A DNA stretch of 64,000 bases from Taudactylus pleione (Eukaryota; Chordata; Amphibia; Anura; Myobatrachidae). Positions 44,091 through 54,624 of this stretch are shown here, piece after piece (the first letter of the stretch is position 1; each line of letters opens with the position of its first letter). Under the pieces are notes generated by a model. The model ran no database searches. It was given only the letters and a program-made list of their open reading frames with translations, and had not been told where the DNA came from. The position numbers and the translations under genes were made by a program. Where the stretch lies: positions 930,001 through 994,000 of the forward strand of contig JAUIMM010000888.1 of the NCBI GenBank assembly GCA_031769625.1, given 5' to 3'.

Positions 44091-44515
44091 TAAATCCCGA
44101 CACTAGCTGCCTGATGCAGGACTTAAGATAGGCGTCAAAATACCAACGCCTATCTTAATCCCGACGCCGGAAGACCGACCCCTGCCATCCCGATCATCGC
44201 ATGCCGGGTAAGTATAAAACTTAGCCCGGGGATGGGGGGGTTAGGTTTATGGACCCCCGGGGGGACTTAGGGTCAGGCCTCCCCCCGGCGGAGGTTAGGG
44301 TTAGGCTAGGGGAAGGGGGGTTAGGGTCAAGCACCACCGGGTGGAGGTTAGGGCTAGGCACCCCCAGGGAGGGTTAGGGTCCGTGGTGGGGGGGTTAGGG
44401 TTAGGCACTAGGGGGGGAGAGGGGAGGGTTAGGATACTTGCCACCGGCCTGTTGGGATCTCCTATTGTTGGCCTTTCGCTGTCGGGATTTGAACCGGCGG
44501 CCATTGAGCATTCGG
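44091..44515. repeat. Dispersed repeat with telomere-like gggtta array, copy 2
   Basis: It begins aaatcccgacactagctgcc and ends ttcgctgtcgggatttgaac, with gggttagggttaggc and gtggaggttagggctagg units between. It is on the opposite strand to copies at 30666 and 49745. An inner hairpin (agataggcgt / acgcctatct) lies at 44128-44156. Confidence 0.75.
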
Positions 44516-45333
44516 TATTTCTATCCCATTCCCACACTACACGTGAGATGCATACAACGCTGCATATGAAAATGCACATTATTTCCATACACGTTTCTAT
44601 CGCTCAATGTACAACATTCTGAATGCAGAAGAATTACAAATGAATGCTAATGCAACTATACCAACATCAAAGCATATGTTTCACTTTTGCACCCACATCA
44701 TGTTAGGTACAAGAGTTATGACTGCAATAGGCGTCCGCACAGAATACGTATGACTCATGTAACTCTGGCTATATGACCACTACACGCCCACGGGATGGTT
44801 CCCTTCCATGCATCCCTTCCATGGTTCCCTTCCATGCATCCCTTCCATGCATACTGTAAGCCCAGCTGACACCCACTGAGATCCGTCTGACTCTGAATTT
44901 CCAGGATATTCTCACAGATATGTTTGCTACGGCACAGTTTGCTAAATGTGTTGGCATTCGGATCTGTGTGCAATAATTGCACGTACACCAAAGTTACTGT
45001 CATAGCTAGCAACCGGTCCCCTTTAAGCATAACGTCAGTACATCCGTAACAGGCCTAATGATCCAAACGAAAAACTACTCTGCGGACAGCTATTGATGTT
45101 GCTGCCGTACAGAACAGAAATGAATGATCTCTGGTGTCCTGAAATGGGAGGTATGAGGGAGGGTATTTAATGCACTTGTGGACATCATATTGCATGGACC
45201 TGTAGATTTTTTTTTTTTTTAAATACTAACAAAATGTACAATAAGGCCACTGTCACCTGTACACACAACAAAGGATATATGTCTTTATATCATATTCACG
45301 CACAATACAACTCAAATGACATACCGTACTTAC
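44516..45333. other. Unassigned, with a short tandem repeat at 44797-44851
   Basis: cccttccatgcat and ggttcccttccat units of about 13 bp repeat four to five times. The remainder has no recognisable gene; a (T)n run is at 45208-45221. Confidence 0.45.
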
Positions 45334-45384
45334 CTTCTCCCTGAAGGACGTTGGTCCCCTTCTCCAGGTAGAATCCAAGGTCTC
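45334..45384 (-). other. Candidate host exon of 51 bp
   Basis: On the minus strand, an acceptor with a pyrimidine-rich tract (ttttttgttttcag) precedes gagaccttgg, and after 51 bases a strong donor, gaag|gtaagtac, follows. Fifty-one bases keep the frame. One frame reads DLGFYLEKGTNVLQGE, a plausible protein segment; another is also open. I do not recognise the protein. It lies in one of the few stretches here not explained by repeats. Chance pairing of splice-like sequences remains possible. Confidence 0.4.
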
Positions 45385-46066
45385 CTGAAAACAAAAAACG
45401 GCACCTTAGTACATCCAGCCCAAAGCCTGGCAGACAAAAGTGCCTTTTATATAAAAAGACTTGTATTTTTTTTCTGGAATGCTGGAAGATTTTCCAATGA
45501 AAATATTTTTACAGAATTTGGAGCAGTGTCCTGAAAACAAAATTTATTACATCTCTTTATAGTAATTATTGGAAGAAATGCAGGCACTAAGTTAATAGAT
45601 TAATTTGCGGACCATGGGGTAAATGTAATAGGTTCTGGTTTTTTTTGTGTGTGAGTATGGATTTGCATCGTCTCACTGCGAGTATGATGCGAGTTTGTTC
45701 CGAAACTCTCAGTATGTGATAGCCTGCGAGTCGGAAGGTGCGAGTTTATCTGAAATACGAGTTCATTCGAGTTTTCTGCTATTGTTACTGTGGGAAAGCT
45801 CACAAATTGTAATGCAAGTTTCATTACAAGGTGTGTTAGCCAATGTAACAGCAACATTGGCAGCAACATGTTTAACAGAAGTCTGCACAGATCAGTTAGA
45901 TCAGTGCAGGCTCTGTATTTTAAAAGGGAATGCCGTAACTAGACTTTTTGGTGCCCTGGGCCAGAAAGAGCATTGGTGCCCCCTCCCCCCACACCACCTT
46001 TTTTCAAATAGGGGCATAAGACGTGCATCCGAAAAGTGGTGTGGCCTCATGGGTAAGGGGCATGAC

Positions 46067-46235
46067 CAGTGGAGGCTCCAGAGGTGGGGTTGCAGCCCAA
46101 TCCAAGGTTCATATAGGGGAGTCACACCAACTGCCAGTGAGTCCCGGCCGGTGATGTTTGGCAGCGTTTGGAGTGGCAGTTGGTGTGGTTCCCCTATTTG
46201 AATTTTGGACAGCCTCACCTCTGGAGCTGACACTG
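46067..46235. mobile_element. hAT MITE, 169 bp
   Basis: cagtggaggctccagaggtg at the left and cacctctggagctgacactg at the right. TSD ggcatgac / gctatgac, 6 of 8. The interior has a second inverted pair, ataggggagtcacaccaact and agttggtgtggttcccctat. It is a compact palindromic MITE. Confidence 0.8.
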
Positions 46236-46544
46236 GCTATGACATATCTGATTTGTCCCATACACTGATGACGGGGTCCCAAACTCGTTGAATCACTGTT
46301 ATCCAGGTGTCACTACCAGATACAGTGTGAATCTAATGGCTGCAGGGATGATACACAATAATTATACAGTATAACTCACCAGCACTAGATGTAGGAGAGC
46401 GCTGGGGAAGCTGCACCTGCCGCAGGATTTGTCCATCAGAGCAGCCGTGCACAAGCCTGGAGCCGGCAGTGTAGGTCACGAACTGAAGGTATAGAAAGAA
46501 GCGCTACTTGTAGTGTATATGAAGCAAAAAGAGTGGCAGGGAGA

Positions 46545-46860
46545 TCTGTGTATGGTGACCCCCCCAATTAAGCCTCCCCCCCCCTCGTAGACCCCAGGCT
46601 AATAGCACTGGGCAGTGGGTTCGTAGTTGATTGTGTCAAAAATAGAAATAATATTGTCCATTAGAGGGGGACTACAGATCACAGCAAGCCTGCCCAGCTT
46701 GCTGCCACTTGGAGAACCAAAAGTGCTCGCAAGTCCGGGAATTAAGGGCCTGCTGGTGCCTGTAGTCCTCCTATAAAAGAAATATTAAATTAAAGACAAT
46801 ACACACACACCGAGTGTTAATATTGTATTACACAGTAAATACTCATCTTTCTTCAGTGTT
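46545..46860. repeat. Old copy of a dispersed repeat also found at 58805-59130
   Basis: Shared text in order: gaccccccccaat-like start, ggttgattgtgt-like, cagcaagcctgccc, acttggagaacca, gggcctgctggtgcctgtag and a cacacacaccg block. It is about one quarter diverged by eye. The function is not known. Confidence 0.65.
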
Positions 46861-47078
46861 GGACTGGGGCATAAAGGGCTCAACAGGGGAAAGCAGTAGG
46901 GACCCATGCTTAAGGGGTGTGGTCATCCACCAGAGGGGTTGTGGCCAGCTACCACAGTTGCTTGGCTAACTATTAGGCAAATATTGGTGTAGTTTCTATA
47001 GAAGCAAACTAAGAAACAATAGCCCTGAAGGCTCCACCAGGTAACCGACCCTCTAACAGAGTAAATGGTCAATTAAAA

Positions 47079-47330
47079 TGGACAATATGAATGATAATGA
47101 TATCTATCATATCGTTATGGACAATATGAATGATAATGATATCTATCATATCGTTATCGTTCATATCGTGCATTTTTCTATATCGACAATCACCCATGCA
47201 TGCAGTCCAACCTGTTCGATATCGACCAGGTTACTATAGCGACCCGCAATCGTTGATCGCGGATCGCTATAGTCGGTGAGTTGGTAGTGTGCTGGATGAT
47301 CGATATTGATCGTCCAGCACACCCGGGAGA
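47079..47330. repeat. 39-bp tandem duplication and two strong hairpins
   Basis: 47079-47117 is repeated exactly at 47118-47156 (tggacaatatgaatgataat...). Hairpins follow: ctatagcgacccgc / gcggatcgctatag at 47233-47271 and tgtgctggatgatcg / cgatcgtccagcaca-like at 47287-47322. Many atatcgat-type palindromes occur. It is possibly a MITE interior. Confidence 0.7.
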
Positions 47331-47399
47331 TCGAACAAAGATATTGTTATTGTTGTCAATCGTCCCGTCTGTATGCACCATAACAATGTACAATTCAGT

Positions 47400-48261
47400 G
47401 CACAGTCTAGAACATGACCCCTAGAGGAGGAGGTGTGGCCCCTCAAGCATTGCAGCCCACAGGGTATTTTTCCTGTACCCTGTGGGCCAGTCTGACCCTG
47501 CCTTTACTCCATGTTGCCGGCCGGTCCTCTTCTCAAAGTAGCATCCTGGGTCTTGGCCCAAAAAAACCGCCAAACATGCTCACCAACTCCTCTTTGGACC
47601 ATGTAACAGGGCAACATCTGTTTTCGTGTTTTGCCAGGGCGAGAAGATTTGATGCGCGTTTCATGCATGTTCTCGCTCTCTAGTACATTGGTCGAATGCA
47701 AGCTAGCATGTTTATAGCAGCAAACTCGCACATTTTCAGAACTCGGGCTCTATTACATTCGGCCCCATGTGTGAGGAGAGGAGCTGTTGACATTCAAATG
47801 TCTATTTAATTCCATAATGTAATGCTGTCTGTCTCTGATCAGACATAAGCTCCAAAGGTTAATGAATAGGGACTGGCTCGGTGCCGGCAGCATGCTTCCA
47901 CGGCAGTGTGGATATACTTCATTTTCCAGCTCTTTCACGTCTTTTGAATTTAATGCATCTGTTTTCATGGTTTTGTGACTTGGTGTCTGGGAAAGCTCAG
48001 GAAATATAAAATACAGTCTGCTATTTTATCATCTTCCTGCTATTAGCAGTATTTTATATCTGCTACTCATTAACCCATAAAGAAGTTCTGCTTACATTAT
48101 CTTGCTTGCTCCTCTCCTTTGCAATGACGTTGCTTTGTACTTCAGAAACGTAACTATTCCGTGGCGCGCAGAAAACTCTCAGCAACGAGAATCATTTTCT
48201 TCTTCCAAAACAGTGACTTCACTTTGGGGCTGATGCTGTCAACTGTACTAACCGTACACCA
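47400..48261. other. Mostly unassigned
   Basis: 47769-48250 is AT-rich without repeats and could be unique host sequence. No gene or repeat is recognised after the end of the putative element at 47766. Confidence 0.4.
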
Positions 48262-48853
48262 ATTCAGAGTCGGTTGTTGCGGCCGCACGGTCGTAGGGGA
48301 AAGGGTCCGGATATGCAAATGAAGCGATCACAAGTTGCGGTCCTAAGATGAGATCGTTAGCTGAACGACCGAGGGTAAGAAGCGGCCTTAAGACTAAATA
48401 CCGCCCCCTTCTCAATCACAACACACGTCATCTCCTGGGATATAAGGATTAATCGCGAGCATCTGGAATCATCGGAGCTGGTCGTAGAGCTTAAGGTTGA
48501 CCATACCCTCTCTTAAGCACTACGATCAAGTCAGTGTAAAAACCTCCCATGTCACATGTGCCATGACACTACTTTGTTAATTATGCACTCCCATTAAACG
48601 CCGTTCACATAATTAGGCACGCCGGCGTTCGGATCTCCACTCCCCCATTTTCAAGCACCTTCCCCTGTTACCACCCACAAACGCCTCATTCTGTCACTCA
48701 AACTACCGACCTGGCTGTGTTCAAGGAGAGAGACATTTCTGATCGTAAGAACTAGTTTGCGCACACGCATTGCGAACTTTACACATGCGCAGTTTAGCGA
48801 ACATCGGTGGCGTACGACCGTGCGGCCGCAACGACCGACTCTGAATGAGGTCC
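48262..48853. mobile_element. Non-autonomous relative of the 8-kb Harbinger element
   Basis: Ends attcagagtcggttgttgcgg and cgaccgactctgaatgaggtcc match the 39-bp inverted repeats of the element at 21559, except that the outermost 8 bases on the left are changed. The right end is followed by TAA. The interior is not from the 8-kb element but from family A3 (gaggttgaccataccct-like block, as in 41001-41578). It is non-coding. Confidence 0.85.
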
Positions 48854-48949
48854 TAAATGTGGATACTCGGCCGTATGCAGAATCTTACGGATCCATGCTA
48901 ACCTGCCACTCTAATCCACATGCGTCGTTTAAAGTCGCCATCATTGTAA

Positions 48950-49464
48950 GGGTCTAATTCACTAGGGATCGCTATTGCAATCACAGCAGCGATTACGCAC
49001 GGAGGTCTGCTGTGAAAATATGCTAATGAATGCAATCGCAAAGCCGTCGCACAGCCAGCTATCTCACATCCCTAATACCGCGTAGCCCTGCATATACATT
49101 GGTAACATCGAGGAACATCGGCCCCTCATGCACAATTACAGCAGCTCTGACCTTACTCAGAAATTGCTAACCTCGTTGTTCACAGTAAGCACACAAGTTG
49201 CGTATGACGATGCAGTGGCTGATTTATGCACGCCCATGCAACGGTGTTCAGACGGATAGGCACGTCTGCGTTTCTCCGACCAATCCTGTGTCACCACCCC
49301 CAAACGCTGATTTCCCGTCACTTACTCTGTGATGGCTTTTTATCTGCCTGAGCAGAGCGATCGCAATGCTAACTCACACACTGCGAAGCACACGCATGCA
49401 CAGTACGCACCATCGATCGATCTGCCTACGCTGTTGCAGTTGAGGTCCATTGTGAATCAGGCCC
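48950..49464. mobile_element. Harbinger-like MITE, family A2 (515 bp)
   Basis: gggtctaattcac at the left, gtgaatcaggccc at the right, with TAA duplicated at 48947-48949 and 49465-49467. The interior resembles 20012-20432. It lies about 95 bp from the previous MITE. Confidence 0.85.
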
Positions 49465-49467
49465 TAA

Positions 49468-49744
49468 GTACACACTTTCACCTGCCCTATTCTTGTGCAA
49501 GAGATTCATCTAAAAACAAGCACAGGGTGGGCCAGATTGTCTGGTGAGTGAGGGAAGGGGTGGAGAACTCGGAACTCTGGAGATGCCGTGCCCAGTGTGG
49601 GGAGGGTCTGGGGGCAGTCCAACATCCCTGGGAGTACTGGATACTCCCCCACAGTGATGGAAATGAGGACATGCCATGGGGCCACACCACATTCCTGCGA
49701 GGTCACGTCCCCTTTTGGACCCACATTTTATGTCCCATATATTT
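49468..49744. other. No recognisable feature
   Basis: Short sequence between two repeats. A palindrome-like phrase, catccctgggagtactgga, is the only structure; frames here show no family. Confidence 0.35.
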
Positions 49745-50518
49745 GAGGTTGAGTATGAGATTCTGGCACTCGGGATCCTGGCGGTCAGCATCCTGACACC
49801 GGCATCCAGACCGTGTTAGGATACCGACAGCTCTTGGTCAGTTTCCTCCCCCTCCCTCCCCGCACCCTAAACCAAACCCTCCCCCTAGTGCCAAACCCTA
49901 AACCTCCCCCTAGTGCCAAACCCTAACCATAACCCTCCCCCTAGTGATTAACCCTCCCCCTAGTGCCTAACCCTAACCATAACCCTCCCCCTAGTGCCTA
50001 ACCCTAACCCTCCCCCTAGTGCCTAACCCTAAACCTCCCGCTAGTGCCAAACCCTAACCCTCCCCCTAGTGCCTAACCCTCCCCCTAGTGCCTAACCCTA
50101 ACCCTTCCCCTAGTGCCTAACCCTAAACCTCCCCCTAGTGCCAAACCCTAACCCTCCCCCTAGTGCCTAACCATCCCCCTAGTGCCTAACCATAACCCTC
50201 CCCCTAGTGCCAAACCCTAACCCTCCCCCTAGTGCCAAACCCTAAACCTCCCTCTAGTGCCAAACCCTAACCCTCCCCCTAATGCCAAACCCTAAACCTC
50301 CCTCTAGTGCCAAACCCTAAACCTCCCGCTAGTGCCAAACCCTAACCATAACCCTCCCCCTAGTGCCTAACCATAACCCTTCCCCTAAGCCTTGTACTCC
50401 CTGCCGGGATACCAGCAGTCAGGATGCTGGCGCTGGGATTCTGATGGGCATAGGGATTCTGGCGCTGTCATCTTAAGTATTGGCATTCCACATGTCGGGA
50501 TTTTGACTGAATCCCTAT
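49745..50518. repeat. Dispersed repeat with expanded telomere-like array, copy 3
   Basis: The left part has ctcgggatcctggcggtcag; the right part has gccgggataccagcagtcag and atgtcgggattttgactg. Between them more than twenty units of cctaaccctaaccctccccc and ctagtgcc run from 49865 to 50395, with a period near 25 bases and higher-order variation. It is the largest of three copies. Confidence 0.9.
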
Positions 50519-50526
50519 ATTAGGAG

Positions 50527-50770
50527 TAGAGATGTGCACTGACCCTCAAGTGTTTTGGTTTTGGACCTGGATTTTTTTTTTTTTTTTTTTTACATTATAA
50601 AATTATTTAAAAACAGCTAAAATCATGTAATTTTCCAATCCAAAACCTGAAATTAGGATATAAAATCTGAATATCGAACAGCTGGAAGATCAGAACTGGG
50701 ACTCGGATCTGTCTGGATTCACGGGATTCAGATGGATTCAGATTCTGGATACCTGAACCACACATCTCTA
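50527..50770. mobile_element. Short hAT MITE, 244 bp
   Basis: It begins tagagatgtgcactg and ends accacacatctcta. TSD attaggag / gttaggag, 7 of 8. It belongs to the same family as the outer element at 1461-13534. It has an A/T run in the middle and no coding potential. Confidence 0.88.
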
Positions 50771-50778
50771 GTTAGGAG

Positions 50779-51189
50779 TTACACACATTGTGTGCTGCAC
50801 AAACATTGTCTTGTTTGAAATTGTTTTTCTCCGTCACCTTTATATCTGATTGCTGTTTTCGTGATCTTTATCTCAGCCCTCTCCTGTTTCCTTTCCTCTA
50901 GTTCTGTTTTTTTTTTCCTTTTTCCCTGAGTGTCCTGCACCCAGCTCTTGGCTCTAGCTGCCACCCCCGCCCCACACCTGCCTGGTTAAAGATATGTCCC
51001 TGGGTTGGTCAGTGGCTGCTGGCCACTGTTCTAGTCCTCACTGCTTCCTAGTTGCACTAATAGTGTCTATGCCTGCAGCTGCATATGCGTATTGCAGTGC
51101 TAGAGATCTCGTCTCTGGATGGCAGTTTCAGGCTGCTGTTGCCACTGTGGAGCTCCCAGAGGATAGGGATGGCCATCGATTATCAATGG
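50779..51189. other. Unassigned; end matches a catcgat repeat
   Basis: The tail gggatggccatcgattatc at 51167-51186 belongs with 55931-55985 on the other side of hAT-3, so hAT-3 inserted into an older repeat. The rest is not recognised. Confidence 0.45.
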
Positions 51190-51732
51190 GTTTTTAATAG
51201 GTATGTGTGCCAACTCCCGTGTTTTGGTTTTGGTTTTGGATCTGTATCTTCTTGTGTTTTGGATCTGGATTTTGGTTTGCCAAAACCATCCCTTGTGTGT
51301 TTTGGTTTTGGATCTGTATTATAATTTTTTTTTAAATTGATATAAACAGCTAAAATCACATAATTAGTTTTTTTTGTTGTTCTTACAGTATTATGAACCT
51401 GAATAACATTTTTTTTCCAGTCGTTTCCAGTCAATTTTTACCACCTCACAGCTCACAATATTGTTTTCATATGGTTTAGGCCCAAAATTTGCACCAAGCT
51501 AGCTGGCTGACCCAGCTAAGCGGCAGCAGTAGGTGGCACAAGCACGTGGCAGTTCAACTTCCAACATGGCACATAAGGAAACATATGCTTTAATTAATCA
51601 AGAGGCCTGAGGGAGTTGGAGTATGTATGTAGTTGAAGGCAGGGACAGGAAGGGTTGATTGGTAGTAAATTTAATCTCATTTTTTGATTCCGAAGCAAAT
51701 TTATGAGGGAGGAGGGGAGAGCATGGGTGAAC

Positions 51733-52975
51733 AATATGTCCCATATTTTGCCCACAAAATCAACTTGGTGGTTCACAATGTTTTTTTTAAATAAAGGGGC
51801 ATGCAGGAGATGCTGCCTGTGGCCATAAACATTTCTGGACATTTTTGGCATTCAGCAACTGCATGTCAAAGATTGCAGCAGCAGTGGCAGTTCAACTTCC
51901 ATCATGGCACGTCAGGAAACAAATGTTATTATTATTCAAGAGGCCTGAAGGAGTTGGAGTATGTACTGTATGTAGTTGAAGGCAGGGAAAGGAAGATTTG
52001 ATTAGTAGTAAATTTAATTTACATTTTTTATTCTGAAGCAAATTTATGAGGGAGGAGGGGAGGCATTTACAGAAAATATTTTACTCATTCACATCAGTCC
52101 TTCCAGGGATCCAAGTGGTATCCAGGGAGGCCTGATGGACTGCCGCTAATGCTCTTTTGGTTACTTTTTTGCAAAGTGGACTACAACATCTGTTTCTTTT
52201 CCATTTATGTGCACGAGATTCCAACTTGAGAAAGAGATACAGTCATGTGGCACTCTGAATCTGGGAAGTTTAATCACCCCCCAAAGGCGACTTGTCCAAA
52301 GTGGACAAGAGTTTGACTATATTACCATATGTGGTTTTTATATGTTTTTTTCTGGGTAAATACACTGCTTCAAATTAAAAGAGGAAGATTCCTTGTGTGG
52401 AGAACTTTTAATCCTTTAAGGAGTATTATCCTTTAGCGCCATAAGATCCATCTGGTGATATTTTTTCTTTACTTAAGTGTGTATTTGAAGGGTGTTTTTG
52501 GTGACACTACCCCACCAAAAAACCTTAGGCTGCTGTATTTGTGCGCATTTGGCTCTGTCTAAATTCTGTATACAAATCCCATCAAGATTCCACTTCACTA
52601 GAAAAGCAATTCCAAACCTGTACAGGGATATTAAAAAAAATTTAATTAGTGGCCTCCAAAATGCCGTTGTCCACTTAATCACAGATATGTGGACAAGTTG
52701 AACAGAGCAAACACAATTTTTAACATACAGTAGAAGGTTTAAGTCACAAGTTGTGCTCTTATTCCCAATGGACACAGATCTGAAGAGATGCAAAGAGCAG
52801 GTAAGCAAATTGTCAGCTCAAGTGCTATGTGATGCAGCGATGACTTCTCCTTCAGTTTCTCCAGCAAGTGCATCTGCCGAGAAAAAAACTAAAACTTTCC
52901 CAAAAGACCCACTGGTGATGCAGATGAGTCAACACAAAACACAAAAAGTTTTTGGATGGATGCGCTACAGATGAT
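51733..52975 (+). pseudogene. hAT transposase fragments, plus strand, out of order
   Basis: 51733-51890 reads FAHKINLVVHNVFF, RGMQEMLPVAINISGHFWHS, which matches the CFAH region of hAT-2. 52570-52700 reads IPSRFHFTRKAIPNLYRDIK to HLITDMWTS, which should come before the first block. 52745-52975 reads LLFPMDTDLKRCKEQV to a lysine-rich segment, which should come after both. All three are on the plus strand although the element lies in minus orientation. About 175 bp is duplicated (51548-51722 and 51886-52062). Confidence 0.75.
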
Positions 52976-53339
52976 GTAGAAGGGAAGAGATTCCTAGATG
53001 GTTAAGGTTCCTAACGCTACTTACTCTGGGTTTACAAAGGGTATAGATGACTTGACAATTGTTGTCCGTATTTAGTTTGAGATAATTCCACACATAAGTG
53101 GATTTTTTTGTCTTGTGCCCAGGCATGACAATGGGCTTTTCCTCATTATGGGCAATAACTGTTTCTTCCACTGCTGCCTGATTTACACAAACAACATTCT
53201 CATCAACAACATCCTTATTAGCGTCAGCTACACAAATATCCTGCTCATCCTGATGCACTTCCACAGAAGCATCCTCGATTTCTATGTCAGCATGTTCACT
53301 TGTGCTTACATCATCATAAGAGGCAGAACCACCAGTCAA
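52965..53339 (-). pseudogene. hAT transposase N-terminal fragment with BED finger
   Basis: The minus strand encodes MTGGSASYDDVSTSEHADIE, an acidic part, then PGHKTKKSTYVWNYL and the remains of the BED finger (IYTLCKPRVS, LHHL). The first zinc ligand cysteine is replaced by tyrosine (IYTLC instead of ICTIC). This is the only transposase piece in the same orientation as the element. Confidence 0.75.
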
Positions 53340-53798
53340 AAAATAAAGGCCAAGGCCTTAGCCTTTCCTTGCCAGTTTATGTGGTGAAAGGCATATTGAC
53401 AATTTTAAGTGTATCTATAGCTACCTTTCCCTTTGATGTTTTTTACTTTACTACTGTAAAAGATTGGTTCTTGATTTTAGATGCCCTGATTAATAGGCAT
53501 CGGCTTTAGTAGATTATGTAGATGGATTAGTATTGTCATGACTGGTGACACTGGCAGCAGCTCCAGCACTATTATGTGGTTCCTGCTCTCCTTTCAACTG
53601 ATCGTTCTCCATATCAACAAACACTGATAAAGTGGGGTACAGCACACACGTAAATTTGTACCAGTTTAAAATATTACACTCTGGTATCAATGACCTACAA
53701 TGTCACAAGATTTTTTATGAATAAGAAAAGAATAAGACACTGCGCTACCACTTACAGTGTCACAAGATTATTTATGAATAAGAAAAGAATAACACACA

Positions 53799-54319
53799 GG
53801 GCCTGATTCAGAGCCAGACGCTCTTTCAGAGTGCTTGTTCAGAATCAGTGCCTGCGTATTGTATTTTTAGAGCGGCCTCCTGGCCGCTCGCATAGCTGTG
53901 GGTGACCACCCACAGCTAGTGCGAGCGGCCAGGATGATGGTCGCTATGGTCAACACTATCACGACCATCGGACTTGCAATGAGACCCTTGTGGTAGGGTC
54001 TCGTTACCACAAGTCCCAGAGGACTTCTTGCTCTTACAGAGCAAGAAGTCCACCCACTGACATCACTTGTGATGTCAGTGGGGCCGGCCCTAGAAGGTAG
54101 GCATTCCCATGGGAACGCCTCCAGCTGGGCAGTCACGCCCCCGGCCCGCCCACCAAAGGGGGCGTGCTGTCACTCAACATCAACAGCACGCCCCCTTTGC
54201 AGCGAGACCCGGAGGGATGGTTTGCCTGTCGCTATCCGGGTCTTGCGCATGTGCACAATGGGCCAACATCGACCCACTTGCGAGCGTTCAGCACTCGCGA
54301 GCGGGTCTGAATCAGGCCC
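53799..54319. mobile_element. Harbinger-like MITE, family A, in the array
   Basis: gggcctgattcagagcc at the left and gggtctgaatcaggccc at the right. It shares interior blocks with 707-1288 in inverted order (gctgtgggtgaccacccaca, ctgacatcacttgtgatgtc). Flanks aca / act fit a worn 3-bp duplication of act in a repeat unit (aacac-act-gtgctacc). Confidence 0.85.
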
Positions 54320-54448
54320 ACTGTGCTACCACTTACAGTGTCACAATATTTTTTTATGAATAAGAACAGAATAACAAACTGTGCTGCCACTTAGTGTAAC
54401 AAGATTATTTATGAATAAGAAAAGAATAACACACTGTGCTGCCACTTA

Positions 54449-54624
54449 GGGGTAAATTTACTAAGATGGGAGTTCTATTAAGAAGTTATGTTGCCCATAG
54501 AAACCAATCAGTTTCTGCTTCTCATTTTTCTAGCACCTTCTAGAAGATAATACCTGGAATCTGATTGGTTGCTGTTGGCAACATCACTTCTTAATAGAAC
54601 TCCCATCTTAGTAAATTTACCCTC
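54449..54624. mobile_element. Foldback MITE with TA target
   Basis: ggggtaaatttactaagatg pairs with the inverse at 54605-54624, and the arms continue through gggagttctattaagaagt and, less well, cccatagaaaccaatca / tgattggttgctgttggca. TA on both sides. The end style suggests Tc1/mariner or a related class, uncertain. A half copy is at 13780. Confidence 0.75.

Larger units (their letters stand above)
45616..47766. mobile_element. Possible non-autonomous element with ggggtaaatgtaatag ends
   Basis: ggggtaaatgtaatag at the left and the inverse of ggggccgaatgtaatag at the right. Near both ends the motif gcgagttt recurs (45690-45770; inverse at 47640-47735), which supports pairing. Much of the middle is other repeats. 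No convincing TSD, so the extent is tentative. Confidence 0.4.

Noticed and set aside
49860..50400. A real telomere or chromosome-fusion scar
   Set aside because: Units are degenerate and mixed with ccccctagtg, and the same flanks occur at two other places, so it is a dispersed repeat.
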